Assembly: GCA_049487715.1 (NCBI GenBank)
Contig: CP150579.1
Coordinates: forward strand, 1-64,000
Length of the DNA: 64,000 nt
Direction of reading: 5' to 3'
DNA from: Pycnococcus provasolii
Taxonomy: Eukaryota > Chlorophyta > Pseudoscourfieldiophyceae > Pseudoscourfieldiales
The notes under the pieces are model-generated. The model saw only the letters and a program-made list of their open reading frames with translations. It was not told where the DNA came from and made no database searches. This document shows positions 13,690 through 25,286 of this stretch, piece by piece. How positions within the stretch are numbered: the first letter of the stretch is position 1; the number at the start of each line of letters is the position of its first letter. The position numbers and the translations under genes were made by a program.

Positions 13690-13815
13690 CAACCGTGTAC
13701 ATGTACGTACCGGTATATGTACTGTACGGTATGTATGTACGGTAGTATGTACAGTACATACTGTACCGTAGTAAGTAAGTACAGTACTACTGTACCGGTA
13801 CTGTACATATGTGAC
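13690..13815. repeat. GTAC-rich palindromic tract
   Basis: This 125-bp stretch is built from overlapping TGTAC, GTACGGTA and GTACAGTAC words, including TACTGTACCGGTACTGTAC, so it can fold on itself in several registers. The same TACTGTAC word recurs in other gaps (24233, 25001, 33071, 33690, 55046). Otherwise 13560-14480 shows only pyrimidine-rich sequence and no gene. Confidence 0.75.
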
Positions 13816-14904
13816 AAATCATCCGGTTGTATGGTGGACGTGGAAGAACAAGCCAGACTAGGTAGCCAGACTTGTGGGAGGTCAGAAGACCCGTACAATG
13901 AATGAATGTGGTTTTGGTTTTCTCTCGAGAATCGAGACCGCATCCCAGTTTTTCTTTTCTTCCTTCCCTTCGCCAACCCGGTTGACCGACCCAACGACTC
14001 TCTCGTTTCGTAAGTAAGGTAAAAAGTAAATTTTAACTCAGCCCAAGCTCAGCCCATGGAACCGAGGGGAAGGGAAGGGGGTCAGGTGTCAGGTGACCGT
14101 TAGCACAACAAGGGGGCCCGCAGGAATAGGGATGGAAGAGAGGGCATGCATGGGACAAGGGAGGCAACGGCACTCTCTCTCATCAGAGCAAGGCGGACAG
14201 ACGGATAGGAAGTAGAGCCAAAAAAGAAACCAAACCTCCTCGTCGTTCTCGCCTCTCCCCCTACCCTACCCTACCCGTAGTGGACTGTGGACGTTGCGTT
14301 CGGAAAAAGTCCACTCTTGGGTCCCCTCCTCCCTCCCTGGACTTGCCCTTGCCCTCCTTCGGTCTCCTTTTCCCTCCCGCCTGCCGTCCACCCACGTGCC
14401 TGTTCGCTGTCTCTCCCTCCCTCCGTCCCCTCCCCTCCACTCCCACAACAAGGCGCGCACGCACGACAGCCAAGCCAGCCATGGCCTCCGCGGTCGCCTC
14501 GAGCCCAGGCGGCTACGGGCCGCTGGACAGGAGGAGGAGGAGGAGGAGGAGGTGCGGCCGCGGCCGCGGCGGGACAAAGCGGGTCGGCGACGAATGCCGA
14601 TCGCACTCGCACGGCGAGCGCAAGGTTAGACGCAGACGAGGAGGGGAAACACAGACACAGGCGGAGAGGGGCACTCTCCTCGTTTCTCCAAAAACTTATA
14701 CGCGCCTTCGCAAGGCTGCTACAAGCAATGGTGCGTTGCGTTCGTTGCAAGAATACTCATACGTTCACGCTCCGGCGCACACGTGTGGTTGCCCAAACAA
14801 AAATACTTACACAAAAAACAAAACAATAATAAATATATTAGGTTTGCTTCCTCGAGGACACCATTGAGTTTCTTGGACAGGAACCAGAAAAACGGTGGGA
14901 GCTG

Positions 14905-16143
14905 ATGGTGTGCACACCCGGAGGCAAGATGCCAACACCGCAGCAGCTTGTGACCAGAGCGAGAAGGTTAACCGCGGAAGGAAAACCTGAACCTGCGTTA
15001 AGGCTGTATGCACGTGTCCTGGAGATGGAGCCGAGCATGACGGACGTCATGGACGCGTCGGCGGAACTGCTCTGGGAGATGGGTGACGTTAAGGGTGCGC
15101 GCGACCTGTGCTTACGTTCCATAGCGCTTGCGCCGAACGCATCCGCGGATAAGTACATCACCCTCGGGCATCTCGAGCAAGGCCAGCCGGCCGTTGAGGC
15201 TTTTGAGCGCGCGCTCGCGCTTGTCAGGAGTGAGCTGGAGTCCCTCAAGTCCACGACGGCCGTTGTAGGTGCCGGTGCAGCGAACAACGCCGCTGGGGCG
15301 CTGAGCCCTGAGGAGGTGAAGGTGAAACGCGCAGAGCTCAAGGTGCGTGGTGCCGCCGTCATGACCGCTTGTGCAAAGGTGTACTTGACAGACCTATTCG
15401 ACGAGCCGGGTAGCTTGGCACGCTGCGAGCGCCTGCTGGATCTCGCGCTGGAGGGCGACGCGAAGAATGCGGAGGCTTGCCAGGCACTTGCAGATCTTAG
15501 GCTAACACAGTACCGTCGCGGCGAAGCGCTGGTGCTCGTGAATCGAGCTCACGAGCTCGGGCGCAACTCTGCAGCTTCTGGAGGTCCTGTTCCAAGCTAT
15601 GACTTCCGCCTTGTCACCTCGCGTCTCTTCGCGGAACTCAGCGAGTACGACGTTGCCGCGGATTGTCTGCGCGAGCTTAGCTACGAAGATGAGTGCGACT
15701 GCGAAGTATTCTACCTGCTTGGTCTCGTCTGCCTCATGTCGGGACAGGCTGTGGAAGGGCAGGCTGCGCTGCAGCGCGCCAAGTCCTTGCTCGAGGAAGC
15801 CAAGGCGCCTGGAAGCGACTCCGGCGTGGCTTTTGACGGCACAGCTCCCCTTCTAGCGCGCGTCGAGGCTCTGCTACGGCGCGAGGCTGTGCTTGAGGAG
15901 GAGAAGGCTGCGTTTTGGAACCCGCGGTGGTGGGCAAGCGGTGGCGGTGGTGGCGTGGACGATGCAGCGGCTTCGCCCGCGGCGCACGCAGCCGCGTCTC
16001 ACGCGCCGTCGCCGCACGATGCGGAGGGCAAATTCGCGAGACCATCCCCCACCGTCCAGCCCGCGCCGGTTCCTGCACCTACGATGGAGCGTGCACCCGC
16101 CGCCCTGGCTTCCGCGCTGTCACCCGAGCCGAGCGCGGTGTGA
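14905..16143 (+). CDS. TPR protein resembling Acl4, chaperone of ribosomal protein uL4
   Basis: This is a 412-aa TPR protein whose motif order matches the Acl4 family. It has an N-terminal TPR (RARRLTAEGKPEPALRLYAR), the segment KYITLGHLEQGQ, then CERLLDLALEGDAKN with ADLRLTQYRRGEAL, and a late PSYDFRLVTSRLFAELSEYD with LSYEDE. In yeast Acl4 binds newly made Rpl4 and escorts it to pre-60S ribosomes; that role is transferred by family. The C terminus is Ala/Pro-rich and disordered. The frame stays open upstream to an acceptor-like TATTAG near 14841. An ATG at 14481 could therefore supply a first exon (donor GTTAGA at 14625 or GTGCGT at 14741), but I cannot choose between these, so the internal ATG is given. 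Confidence 0.72.
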   Translation: MVCTPGGKMPTPQQLVTRARRLTAEGKPEPALRLYARVLEMEPSMTDVMDASAELLWEMGDVKGARDLCLRSIALAPNASADKYITLGHLEQGQPAVEAFERALALVRSELESLKSTTAVVGAGAANNAAGALSPEEVKVKRAELKVRGAAVMTACAKVYLTDLFDEPGSLARCERLLDLALEGDAKNAEACQALADLRLTQYRRGEALVLVNRAHELGRNSAASGGPVPSYDFRLVTSRLFAELSEYDVAADCLRELSYEDECDCEVFYLLGLVCLMSGQAVEGQAALQRAKSLLEEAKAPGSDSGVAFDGTAPLLARVEALLRREAVLEEEKAAFWNPRWWASGGGGGVDDAAASPAAHAAASHAPSPHDAEGKFARPSPTVQPAPVPAPTMERAPAALASALSPEPSAV

Positions 16144-16321
16144 CGCGCATGCATTCGTAGTAGACGTACATAAATACATATGTGTAACAGTAAATTCCTA
16201 TGCTTACTTGACGATCTGTCGGCAGTCTTTGTCGGCGCGCCATCGTCGACGTTAAGAAACGACGGGCCTTGGAAAAACTTGCACGGATCACTCGGGCCCT
16301 CGGGGAGAGACATGGAGGCGC

Positions 16322-16343
16322 AACCCCTAACCCCTAACCCCTA
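16322..16343 (+). promoter_or_regulatory. Telo-box-like block upstream of NFRKB gene
   Basis: AACCCCTAACCCCTAACCCC lies about 150 bp before the start codon of the NFRKB-like gene. It is a telomere-like repeat with one extra C per unit. Comparable blocks sit in other promoter-side gaps in the window. Confidence 0.6.
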
Positions 16344-16494
16344 GTTACAATTCCCCCCTCGCGTGGCGGCGACCACGCTCTATTAGTCTATTTCCGTCCT
16401 TCCCTCCTCTCCCAGCTCTCGCGCGCCAAACGTCTCCAGGAGCGGGTACCTTAGGTGTCCCCCTCGAGAGATTTCTCAGCCGCAGCAGGTGGAG

Positions 16495-19215
16495 ATGGCG
16501 CACGAAACCGAAGCGGCACCTCCGCCCTACGCCAATGACGTTGCCGCCGACGCCGTTGACGGCGACGACGACGGAACGCCTGACGAGCCCACGTTCGAAG
16601 TCATCGCGCGTGGCTTCCCCATCATCACGCTCCCCGCGTCGCTTCTCTCCCTGTCCAGCCTATCAGACGTGCTGAACGAAGATGTGTGGAAAAACGTGCT
16701 GTCAGACAGGGACAGGGCACGCCTAAGCAAACTGCTTCCGCAGACTACCGCCAAGTCGTCTGCAGCGGCGGCGGCGGCGGCAGAAGGGACAGCAGCAGCA
16801 GCAGCAGCGGCGGCGGCGGCAGAAGGGACAGCAGCAGAGGGGGCAGCAGCAGGGGAAGCAGCAGCAGCAGGCGGAGCTGACGCCGCCGAGCAGCAGCAGG
16901 TTGGCAACGACGATGCCAGCATTCGCGACGATCCCACGCTCGCCAAGCTATTCGACGAGTCACAGTGCTTTCACTTCGGAAACCCGCTGTGCGACACCTT
17001 GCGTCAGATGAAGGGTGGGCGCTTTCACCCAAAGGTTGCGGAGTATTTCGAGGCGCAAAAGCTTCTGCAGCGCAGACAGCACGTTCACGTCGTAAGGAAC
17101 TACCACGACAACTTCGTGCGTCGATGCATGGAACTGCGCGACGTGTTCGTCAGCTGCGGACGCACCGCCACGCCGGTGGACGCCAAGATCAAAAGGTGGC
17201 AGGTGTATCGCGGCCTCGCCCCTCCGCCTGCTTTGAAAGCGGAAAACGGGAACGGGGAGGTTCCCAACGACGGCACAACTTCCGCAGACGACGACAAGCA
17301 GCAGCCTCAGCAGTTCATCCCGTCTCTCTCAGCCGAGGAGCTTACCATCGCAAATGCTTATGAGCTGGAGTACTACCGTCGCCAGGAAAAAAGACGGCGT
17401 GTGTCATATGATCCACCACCTCCGGCGCCAGTACTGGACGCACCCGCACCTGCGCGCAGATCATCGGTGGAGCCGTCGATGCCTCGCAACCTCGTCAGTG
17501 CCGTGCTCCGCGCTGTCACGGCTGCGAACAACAAGGCGAGGGTTGCCGAGCTCGTGGACGAGGAGACGGAGGGCGCCGACAAAAATGCCGGATTGCGTGC
17601 GACAGAGCTGCGAAAGCTTCGGCATAAGACTCCAGAAATTCCCGTCAAAGATCTGTACCCCTATCTGGAAGAGGACGACGCGCTCGTGCGTGAGGCACAG
17701 AAGAAGGGGCAGGTTGTGAACGTCGAGAAGTACCTTCTCGACGTTCTTGCGTGGCTGAGCCGCCCGTCTGACGTGAAGCCCGACGGCTACTCGTCCGGCG
17801 GTGGCCTCGAAGTTGTGTACTATTCCTCAAGGCGCACGGTTCGTCGGCGAGTCATACCTACCAATCAGGCACCCGCACCCGGTGAGAAAGGTTTCCGAGA
17901 TGTGAGAGATCGCGAGAAGGCGTTTCGCATGTACTTCGAACAGCTGCCGGAAGGTGGCGGTGCCGCTGCCGACGCTGAAGGGGGCGGAGCCGACGACGAT
18001 GTCGACGATGACAACGACGATGACGAGAATGAAGGCGACGGAGGTGGTGGCGACAGCGACGCCGCTCGCGCGGAGAGCGCCGACCCGACGCCACAGGCGC
18101 AGCGAGGGTACAGCGCCGAAGGCACTCGGATCTCGACGAGCCGGCCGGCTCTCTTGCCAAGCACGTCTGACGAGGTGGCAAAGTTTCGAGAATTCGAAAC
18201 GAGGAGGTACGAAGCGCCCACGAAACCTTTCCAGTACGAGCGGCGCGCCACGGACGGCGGCGGATCGGCGATGGTGGCATGTGCTGTGCGCCCTGGCGAG
18301 GATGAAGCGCTTTCGAAGAAGTCGTCGCGCGCGCATCCTATCCTCGTGAACAAGCGGCCCGCGTATGTGACGATCGTGACGGTGGTGCGCGATGCATGTG
18401 CACGACTTCCCGAGGGATACGGCTCGCGCGCGGACATATGCACTCTCGTGCGCGACAGCCAATACGTGCTTGCGGACGTCAGCGATAAGGCGATCACGTC
18501 CGCGGTGAGCGGCGGCCTGGATCGACTTCACTACGAGGGCGATCCTTGCGTGAGATATGACACGAGCCGACGCATCTGGGTGTACCTGCACGCCAAGAGA
18601 AGTGAGGATGACTTCAAGGACGTGCCGAACCCCGGACCGGTACGCCGTCCTGGTGGTTCCGCCTACCGCAAAGCGAAGGTGCTGGGATTGCCCACGGTCG
18701 CTCTTCGACGTGGGGGAGGTGCTGCTTTGACCACCGCGGCGGGAGGTGCGTCAGGTGCAAGTGGCGGTGGCGGTAGCGATGCCGCAGCATCTGAGGGAAA
18801 TGGCGGTGCGGGAGGAGGCGACGATGGGCCCGACGACGTGACTGCAGGTGCCCCTCCACATGCATTTTCGCTAAATCCGGCGGAGACTCTGCCGGAGTTC
18901 AGTCTCACGCCACAGCAGATGCAGGCGATGCAGATGATGTTGGGGCAAGCTGCCGGCGGTGCTGCCACCGGCGTCGGCGCTGACAACGAGCAGGTCGCCG
19001 CCGCATTTGTGCATGCTATGCAGCAAGTAGCGATGGAGCAGCAGCAGCAGCAGCAGCAGGTAGCCATGGAGCAGATGTACTCGCAGCAGCTGCAAGCTCA
19101 GGCAATGCAGAATGCTGTTCTGCAGGCTATGCAGCAAGCGCAAGCCCAGCAGCAGCAGCACGCGCCTGCGGCGCCAGCGCCTCCAACTGACGAACCAGGC
19201 GACGGTGGCAACTAG
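16495..19215 (+). CDS. NFRKB: NFRKB-like subunit of the INO80 chromatin remodeler
   Basis: The protein has 906 aa and begins ATGGCGCAC (GAGATGG context). The N-terminal DEUBAD-type segment (about 16600-17150) reads PIITLPASLLSLSSLSDVLN and continues to FHFGNPLCDTLRQMKGGRFHP, which in animals engages the deubiquitinase UCHL5. The middle carries an acidic low-complexity region. A winged-helix domain follows (about 18350-18610, PAYVTIVTVVRDACARLPEG, SRADICTLVRDSQYV, RIWVYLH). The tail is Gly-rich and then Gln/Met-rich. Ala/Glu tracts encoded by GCAGCA/GGCGGC repeats (16765-16880) split the N-terminal domain. NFRKB is a nuclear INO80 component; the assignment rests on having both domains in the expected order. 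Confidence 0.88.
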   Translation: MAHETEAAPPPYANDVAADAVDGDDDGTPDEPTFEVIARGFPIITLPASLLSLSSLSDVLNEDVWKNVLSDRDRARLSKLLPQTTAKSSAAAAAAAEGTAAAAAAAAAAEGTAAEGAAAGEAAAAGGADAAEQQQVGNDDASIRDDPTLAKLFDESQCFHFGNPLCDTLRQMKGGRFHPKVAEYFEAQKLLQRRQHVHVVRNYHDNFVRRCMELRDVFVSCGRTATPVDAKIKRWQVYRGLAPPPALKAENGNGEVPNDGTTSADDDKQQPQQFIPSLSAEELTIANAYELEYYRRQEKRRRVSYDPPPPAPVLDAPAPARRSSVEPSMPRNLVSAVLRAVTAANNKARVAELVDEETEGADKNAGLRATELRKLRHKTPEIPVKDLYPYLEEDDALVREAQKKGQVVNVEKYLLDVLAWLSRPSDVKPDGYSSGGGLEVVYYSSRRTVRRRVIPTNQAPAPGEKGFRDVRDREKAFRMYFEQLPEGGGAAADAEGGGADDDVDDDNDDDENEGDGGGGDSDAARAESADPTPQAQRGYSAEGTRISTSRPALLPSTSDEVAKFREFETRRYEAPTKPFQYERRATDGGGSAMVACAVRPGEDEALSKKSSRAHPILVNKRPAYVTIVTVVRDACARLPEGYGSRADICTLVRDSQYVLADVSDKAITSAVSGGLDRLHYEGDPCVRYDTSRRIWVYLHAKRSEDDFKDVPNPGPVRRPGGSAYRKAKVLGLPTVALRRGGGAALTTAAGGASGASGGGGSDAAASEGNGGAGGGDDGPDDVTAGAPPHAFSLNPAETLPEFSLTPQQMQAMQMMLGQAAGGAATGVGADNEQVAAAFVHAMQQVAMEQQQQQQQVAMEQMYSQQLQAQAMQNAVLQAMQQAQAQQQQHAPAAPAPPTDEPGDGGN

Positions 19216-19282
19216 TGTGTAACCAGTGAACGTACAAAGTCTGTTTTGTTTTGTTTTGTTTCTTCCCTTTTTTTTACATGTG

Positions 19283-19789
19283 CTACACTTCCAGCGCCAG
19301 CGCCTTGGTAAACGCGTCGTCTCCCTCCAGCAAGCATTTGTTGACGTCGTCGACGCTGACGGGCGCATTCACGACCGCCTCCGCGACATCAAGCCACTGC
19401 AGTGCACGCGTCACCCCGTCGCTTTCCGTTGGCGCTGCGTCGTGCTTCCAGTTGAAAAATGACGTGAACGGCGCGACGTTCTCGTCTGCACGCCAGTTAT
19501 TGCCTTCACTATCTTCCTCCTCATCTTCTCCTCCTGTCGTATTCTTGCCGCTTGGCTGCACGACGACGCCTTGAAATCCCGCGGGCACGTGCTCTTGAAC
19601 CGCGAGAAGTTTCCGTCCTCTGAGTTGGCATTCGTACACGTTTCTTTCGTCGACTTGCGCGTTCGTTTGTGTGATGAGCGGCGTGAAGAACGTGTGCGTG
19701 CGCACGTTGTTGTGAACGTCTTTGCCTGAGGTGGTGGAGCACGGCAGCAGGTGCACTGCTGCTGTCGTGCTCGGGATGAGCGCGGACAT
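19283..19789 (-). CDS. RNASEH2C: Ribonuclease H2 non-catalytic subunit C
   Basis: The protein has 168 aa, the usual size for this subunit. Family hallmarks are HLLPC near the N terminus, the strand HTFFTPLI and the RGRKL block followed by [11 protein letters not shown]. An acidic linker ([12 protein letters not shown]) precedes the C-terminal [10 protein letters not shown]. In the nucleus the B and C subunits form the scaffold of the RNase H2 trimer, which removes ribonucleotides from DNA and cuts RNA-DNA hybrids. The gene is transcribed away from the ubiquitin-NEDD8 gene, sharing a 191-bp gap that holds telomere-like repeats. It is tail-to-tail with the NFRKB gene, with stop codons only about 65 bp apart. 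Confidence 0.85.
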   Translation of the reverse strand: MSALIPSTTAAVHLLPCSTTSGKDVHNNVRTHTFFTPLITQTNAQVDERNVYECQLRGRKLLAVQEHVPAGFQGVVVQPSGKNTTGGEDEEEDSEGNNWRADENVAPFTSFFNWKHDAAPTESDGVTRALQWLDVAEAVVNAPVSVDDVNKCLLEGDDAFTKALALEV

Positions 19790-19867
19790 TTTGGAAAGTG
19801 CGAGACGTTGGGTTTGAACAGAGAAGGGAAAGAGAAAAAGTCAAAAAGAGGCGCGAAGAAGGATTCG

Positions 19868-19909
19868 GATTAGGGTTAGGGTTAGGGAGGTGAAGATTAG
19901 GGTTAGGGC
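19868..19909 (-). promoter_or_regulatory. Telomere-like repeats in a divergent promoter
   Basis: Two runs of TTAGGG-type sequence (TAGGGTTAGGGTTAGGG and GATTAGGGTTAGGG) lie between the RNase H2C start (19789) and the ubiquitin-NEDD8 start (19981). They are perfect telomere hexamers placed about 70-110 bp before the ubiquitin gene, as plant telo boxes are in ribosomal and housekeeping promoters. Regulatory function is inference. Confidence 0.65.
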
Positions 19910-19971
19910 CTTCTCCAGTTCTCCCGCGCCCACACACACACACACACAACGACAACGGACATCTTTTGTAG

Positions 19972-20535
<564 letters not shown>

Positions 20536-20694
20536 AGTTGTACTCAAACAATTGTTTGATTTTTCATGTAACCACCAACCTCTGTCTACCTTTCTGTGTC
20601 AAATGTTCTTTTTTTTTTGGTAAAAACGAATGAAGATATATTGTGGTAACAGTTCCCTACAGATAATCGGCACTTCAAAGGAATTTTATGCACT

Positions 20695-22016
20695 TCATGC
20701 TGGCAGAAAGGCAAGCAGAAGGTCAAGGCCAAACGGCTTGTTCCATTCAGCCACGTGACGGAAGCATGGCCTCCTGTACTTCTCGCAAACGCGCCTCACA
20801 ATATCGCGAGCAGTTTCCTCGGCAGTCGAGGAGGAGGAGGAAGAATTGGGGGTGCCCAGCGCGGCATCGTCGTCGTCGTCGTCGTCGTCTCCGGTATCCG
20901 TGGGCTCCACAATCCCAGCAACATCCTTGGGATCCCACGCGATACACGCAAGCATTCGAATGGCAGACGATACAGCCTGGGCTGGCACGCACTGCGCATT
21001 GGCAAAGCCGTGGATCAGGAGCGGAGGTGCGTCAGATCCGTCGGCGAGCGTCATCGGCGGCATCATCGCCGCCTTGATCTGGTCCACCGCACATCCAATG
21101 CGCGCAGGCATGCTTTCGTGGCACTTCGACACGGCAGTCGCCGCCGCACTGGCAACCTCGTCCGGACCCGATCCAAGCGCGGGCACCGGCTGAAAGCGCA
21201 TGCGAGACACGAAGCGCGCAAGCCAGGCGGCAGCCGCGGCGAGGTCGGCGTGCCGGTGCTTAAGTCCAAGAGGACTCACCAGCGCAAGCTCCAGCAGGTA
21301 CTTGGCGTAGTGCGTGACACCCTCCTCTTGTCCGTGGAACCACTCGTTCGCGGAGAGGAAGACGGGCAGCCAGTCGCGGCTTGGCTGCTCGAGGTGCGCA
21401 TCCTTAAGACGGCAGAGCAGACTTCGCAGCTCGTCCGAGCTCGGGGCGACGCGAACGCTTTGCGCAGGGTTCTGCCCCGCACGTAGGCTTGCTTCTCTTT
21501 CCGAAACACTGATCCCTTGAGGACCCAGAGCAAGGTCCGCGCGTCGGATCGTGTCGTCAATGAGAAGGAAGCTCGTCGCAGGCGTCGACTGATTTCCATT
21601 CTGCGACGATCGCGCGTCGATATTGCCGAGAACGCGCGCAGGCCGAGTCGCGCGGCTCAGCTCCTGCCAACGTTCGCGCGTGAAACGGCAATTGGGGCCG
21701 ACGAGAACTTCGGCTGAAAGCTCGCACTCGTCGTCAAGAACGTGGAAAAGCAGCATTCCGCAAGCCAGCGCAATCTCGTGAGCCGTGAACGCGCCATCCA
21801 TGAGCTCGACGAAGAAGCGAAAGGGGGGAACTTTCGTGACGGTGCCGTCGTGAGCGTTCCGGGTGAGCGGGACTTCGCCCGCCGCCGCGGCGTTCGCGGC
21901 ATCCGCCTCGGCATTCGCGTCGTCATTCACCGCGACGCCGGCGGCGGCATGGTTGTTGCCATCGGCGACCATCGGCGCGAACGCTGCATCCTCATCCCCA
22001 TTGTTGTTGTTGTTGC

Positions 22017-22047
<31 letters not shown>

Positions 22048-23806
22048 GCTGTTGTTGTCGTTGTCGTTATTGTTGTTGTTGATTTCCCTGTTCTCCTGAT
22101 TCTCGCGATTGTCGCTGCGGTAGGTGAGGCATCCCCGATGGTGTGCCCACGCAAGCGCAAGGCATGCCGTTCCAATGAGCTGTAGATTGTCTCGGCTGAC
22201 CGCAGCTTTCTTCGCACAGCTTGCTGAACCACCCGATCGCGTCGACAGCATCGACAGCTGAGCGCAACCCAGCGCACGGTCAAGGTAGCTCACCGCGAGG
22301 TGCATCGTGCGTGCGGGCAGGTCGTACTCGTCGCCCACGTCGAGCAACCATCCAACGCACTGCGCGCGCTCGATGTACGTCAGCTTGCTCGCATCGCCTC
22401 CGATGCACGACGTGCCCACCGTTGCACCTTGCTCACGAACTGGAGCACGCAGGCGATTTCGGCTCATGCGACGCGCCATCAACTGCCAGTGCAGTCGATG
22501 GCGCAGGTAGTGGTAGAAGCTGCGAGGTGGGGTTGGTGGAGCGTGCGCATCGTCGCACGTCGTCTCGCCGCTGCACACGGTGGACGCGGGAATCGCTTCG
22601 TAGTTGTGCCTGATATCATCCGCCGCCTTCGCCTCCTCTTCCTTAAGAGTCTTCTGCTGCGCGAATGTCGGCTCCTGCGGCCACTCCTCCTCCAGCTGTT
22701 GGCACTTCATCTGCCAGACTTCGCGCGCCAGTCCCACGGGACGCGCCTGAACGACTTTCTGTCTCATCGATCGTCGTCGTCGTTCTCCGCTCGAGCTCGA
22801 CGATCCGCCAAAGGCACGGCATACAGATAGAACGTTGGCAACTTCCTGCTCTGGAACCATCGAAAGGATTTTCGCCACGAGGTAATCGGGCAGGCTGGTC
22901 AGGCTCAAGCCGCCTTTGGATTTTTTGGAATCGTCCGCGGCGTTGCCTGTGGTAGACGGCTGCGACGAACACGGCAAGCAGCCTGCAGCCGCCCCTCTCG
23001 TGTTGTGCTCGTGGCCAGGCAGACGTTGCTTTTTGTACTTGTTCGTCGGAAACAAGTTGGTACCTCCTGCCGTGCTCTGCACGCCCAGCCTCTTCCCGCA
23101 CGCCGTCGTCGTTGGCGCCCCCGCCGCCGCGTCGACGTGCACGTCCGTCTCGTCGTTCACGACGTTCCCCGCTGCGGTTCGTTTTCCCGCGGTGGTTGGC
23201 GAGGGTGTCGACGCCCTTGAGGGGAGTAGGGTGTGGTGCCCCGCCTTGCGTTCAAGCATCGGCGGCGTGTCCACCTCCATCTCGACGTTGTCCTGCTGTA
23301 TCGTATCGCATCGCATCGCATCGCATCGTATCGTTTTGTTTCGAAATGAACGAGAGAAGTGTGTTGGTTTGAGGTTGAGAGTTGAGAGTTGGCGGGAATG
23401 CGAAATTCGTTTCGTGTGTTATGGCGTGAGTGAGCGTGGAATATTGTATTGTATTGTATTGTATTGCACGCAGAGAATTGGTTTAAGCACAAATTGTGGC
23501 GAGCAAAAACAAGTAAGCAAAGGAAATATAACGTACCTCTCCCACAGGGATAGACATTGCCTTCGTTGCGTACTGATCCTGAAACACAGGGTCGTGCCCT
23601 ACCACCGAAGCTGGTTGGAGCTCTGAACGTGTTGTACCCTGCATATTCCCAGTGGATCCATGCACGTGCATTTGCATTTGCACTTGCATTTGCAAGGATG
23701 ACGAAGGCGAGGATGGAGCATCATCCACTGGAGAGTGAACACACCACGGAGCAGGAGCCATCATGGAGTGGGGAGCCACAGTGACAGGAGACTGCTGTTC
23801 CTCCAT
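20695..23806 (-). CDS. F-box and cyclin-box protein, cyclin F-like
   Basis: Exons on the minus strand are 23806-23537 (90 codons, donor GTACGT) and 23295-20695, giving 956 aa. The ATG at 23280 inside exon 2 is the alternative start if the intron is not used. An F-box (LTSLPDYLVAKILSMVPEQE) is followed by a cyclin box with RAQCVGWLLDVGDEY and TMHLAVSYLDRALG, then a second cyclin fold (YAKYLLELALVSP). This is the order seen in animal cyclin F, an SCF substrate receptor rather than a CDK activator. An Asn-rich insert (about 21990-22100, GTTGTT repeats on the plus strand) interrupts the first cyclin fold. There is a poly-Asp run near the C terminus. Biological equivalence to cyclin F is inferred from architecture only. 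Confidence 0.82.
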
Positions 23807-24371
23807 GGCGCTACGAAGAAATGAATGAATGCGAGTGGGAGTTTGAGATGGAGGGAGAGAGGGAGGGGGAGGGACCGGACGCCCCCCCCCCCGGCGGAGA
23901 ACTTGAAGTGTTTCCCTGGGAAAATAATTTGTCCATGAAGAAAGGCGGGGGCGGGAAGGTTTCCGGGGGGGATTTATATTTTATTTATTTACAAAAAAAA
24001 CAAAAAAAACAGGGGTTGGTGAATTCGCTACTTCGCTGGAGCCCTTGTTTTGTTTTCGGAAAATTTTTTACTTGAGTAAGTCCGTCCGTCGGGCTGGATG
24101 GTGTTTAAGGGCAAGGGATGTGCAAGTTCCCTCCTCTTTCGCCTTCGCCTTCGCCTTCGCCTTCGCCTTCGCCTTCGCCTTCTGAATTCTTCGGGTGTGG
24201 TCTGTCCGTCTGTGTGTGTGTGTGTGTGCAGCTGTACTGTACTGTACTGTACTGTACTGTACCAACGGTCTGGTCATTCCCATTCACGTGTCCAGAAAGT
24301 GTGTGACGACTGTAGTCTATGATAGACTAACTTGATACGTGGGTCCGCGTCCGGTGTTCTTCTACCTACGG
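23807..24371. repeat. Gap with simple repeats (TTCGCC, TG and ACTGT arrays)
   Basis: No gene is visible. About seven TTCGCC hexamers (24138-24182), a TG run (about 24211-24228) and about six ACTGT pentamers (24233-24262) follow each other within 125 bp. A C-run lies near 23883. Confidence 0.85.
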
Positions 24372-24987
24372 GTACTGTCTAAAATGATAAACGGACCGGT
24401 CATTTGTAAGTCGTCCCAATGGTCGTGCCATACCAGGTCGTTTTTGCCCGTACTTGTGGTGTTCGGGCAAGCCTCTTGAGTGGTCTATGCGACGCCGTCG
24501 CGAGGAACAGTGCACAACGAACACTCGCGTGTACACAACCAGCCAAAGTGGTACACTCCGCCATGACCGCCAAATGTTAAACGGACTACGGGGTTCCCGT
24601 TGTCGAAATGTAAAATTTGGGTTTCCCGATGGAATTCCTTTCCCCCATGCTGATCAGGGGGGGGGACCCATGCATTTGGAAGTCGGGGGGAAATAGAGGG
24701 ATTCTGAGTTTCCCAAATTGGTCCCGGATTTCTGTCGGGGCAAATTCCCCCCCGACTTACAAATGGATTTTCGGATTTTAATGGCGGAACGCTGTTTTGT
24801 CGCGAATTTGTGAGCAGCTCGTGCGTTGGTTTTCTACGTGGTATGTGTGTGCAAGTAGGCCTACACCCATAGTGTACCACTGCCACAAACCACGGGTGAA
24901 ACGGACTTGGGACGGCCCAGTTGTGGGGTTGACTTACAAATCCGGTCCGTTTAACATGGGCGGTCCGTTTATCATTTCAGACAGTAC
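24372..24987. mobile_element. Non-autonomous element with 27-bp terminal inverted repeats
   Basis: The left end GTACTGTCTAAAATGATAAA (24372 on, 27 bp) is the reverse complement, with one mismatch, of 24961-24987. Further inward both sides carry CGGACCGG, TTTGTAAGTC and AAACGGAC words, so homology between the arms extends past the 27 bp in broken form. The interior (about 560 bp) has no convincing ORF and repeats AAACGGAC again near 24585. It looks like a MITE or a decayed DNA transposon. I could not define a clean target-site duplication. Confidence 0.65.
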
Positions 24988-25286
24988 GGGTACGGGTACT
25001 GTACTGTACCTTATCGGTAGGAAGTTCCTACGTTTAGTACCGGCGTTTTAGGCGCTGGAAGGCCTAAAAAAAAGGGAAGAGGCTCACGGATCTGGCGCCA
25101 CATGGACGCCTCGGAGAGCCCCCACCTTGATAGGTAAAGCCTTGAGCTAGGAGGAGGAGGGGGGTTGGCAGTTGGCAGTTGGCAGTTGTCACGACCCTCT
25201 ACCACGGCTGATCAGGTTTCGTACAGTACTCCCGTTTAAGGTGAGGAGGTGTGGTTCTCTCTCGTCGGTCCCTCCAAACGGACAAA

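Noticed and set aside
14280-14867. 195-aa plus ORF before the Acl4-like gene
   Set aside because: It begins with GTG, is Arg/Pro low complexity and crosses the probable intron. At most 14481-14624 of it may be a first exon.
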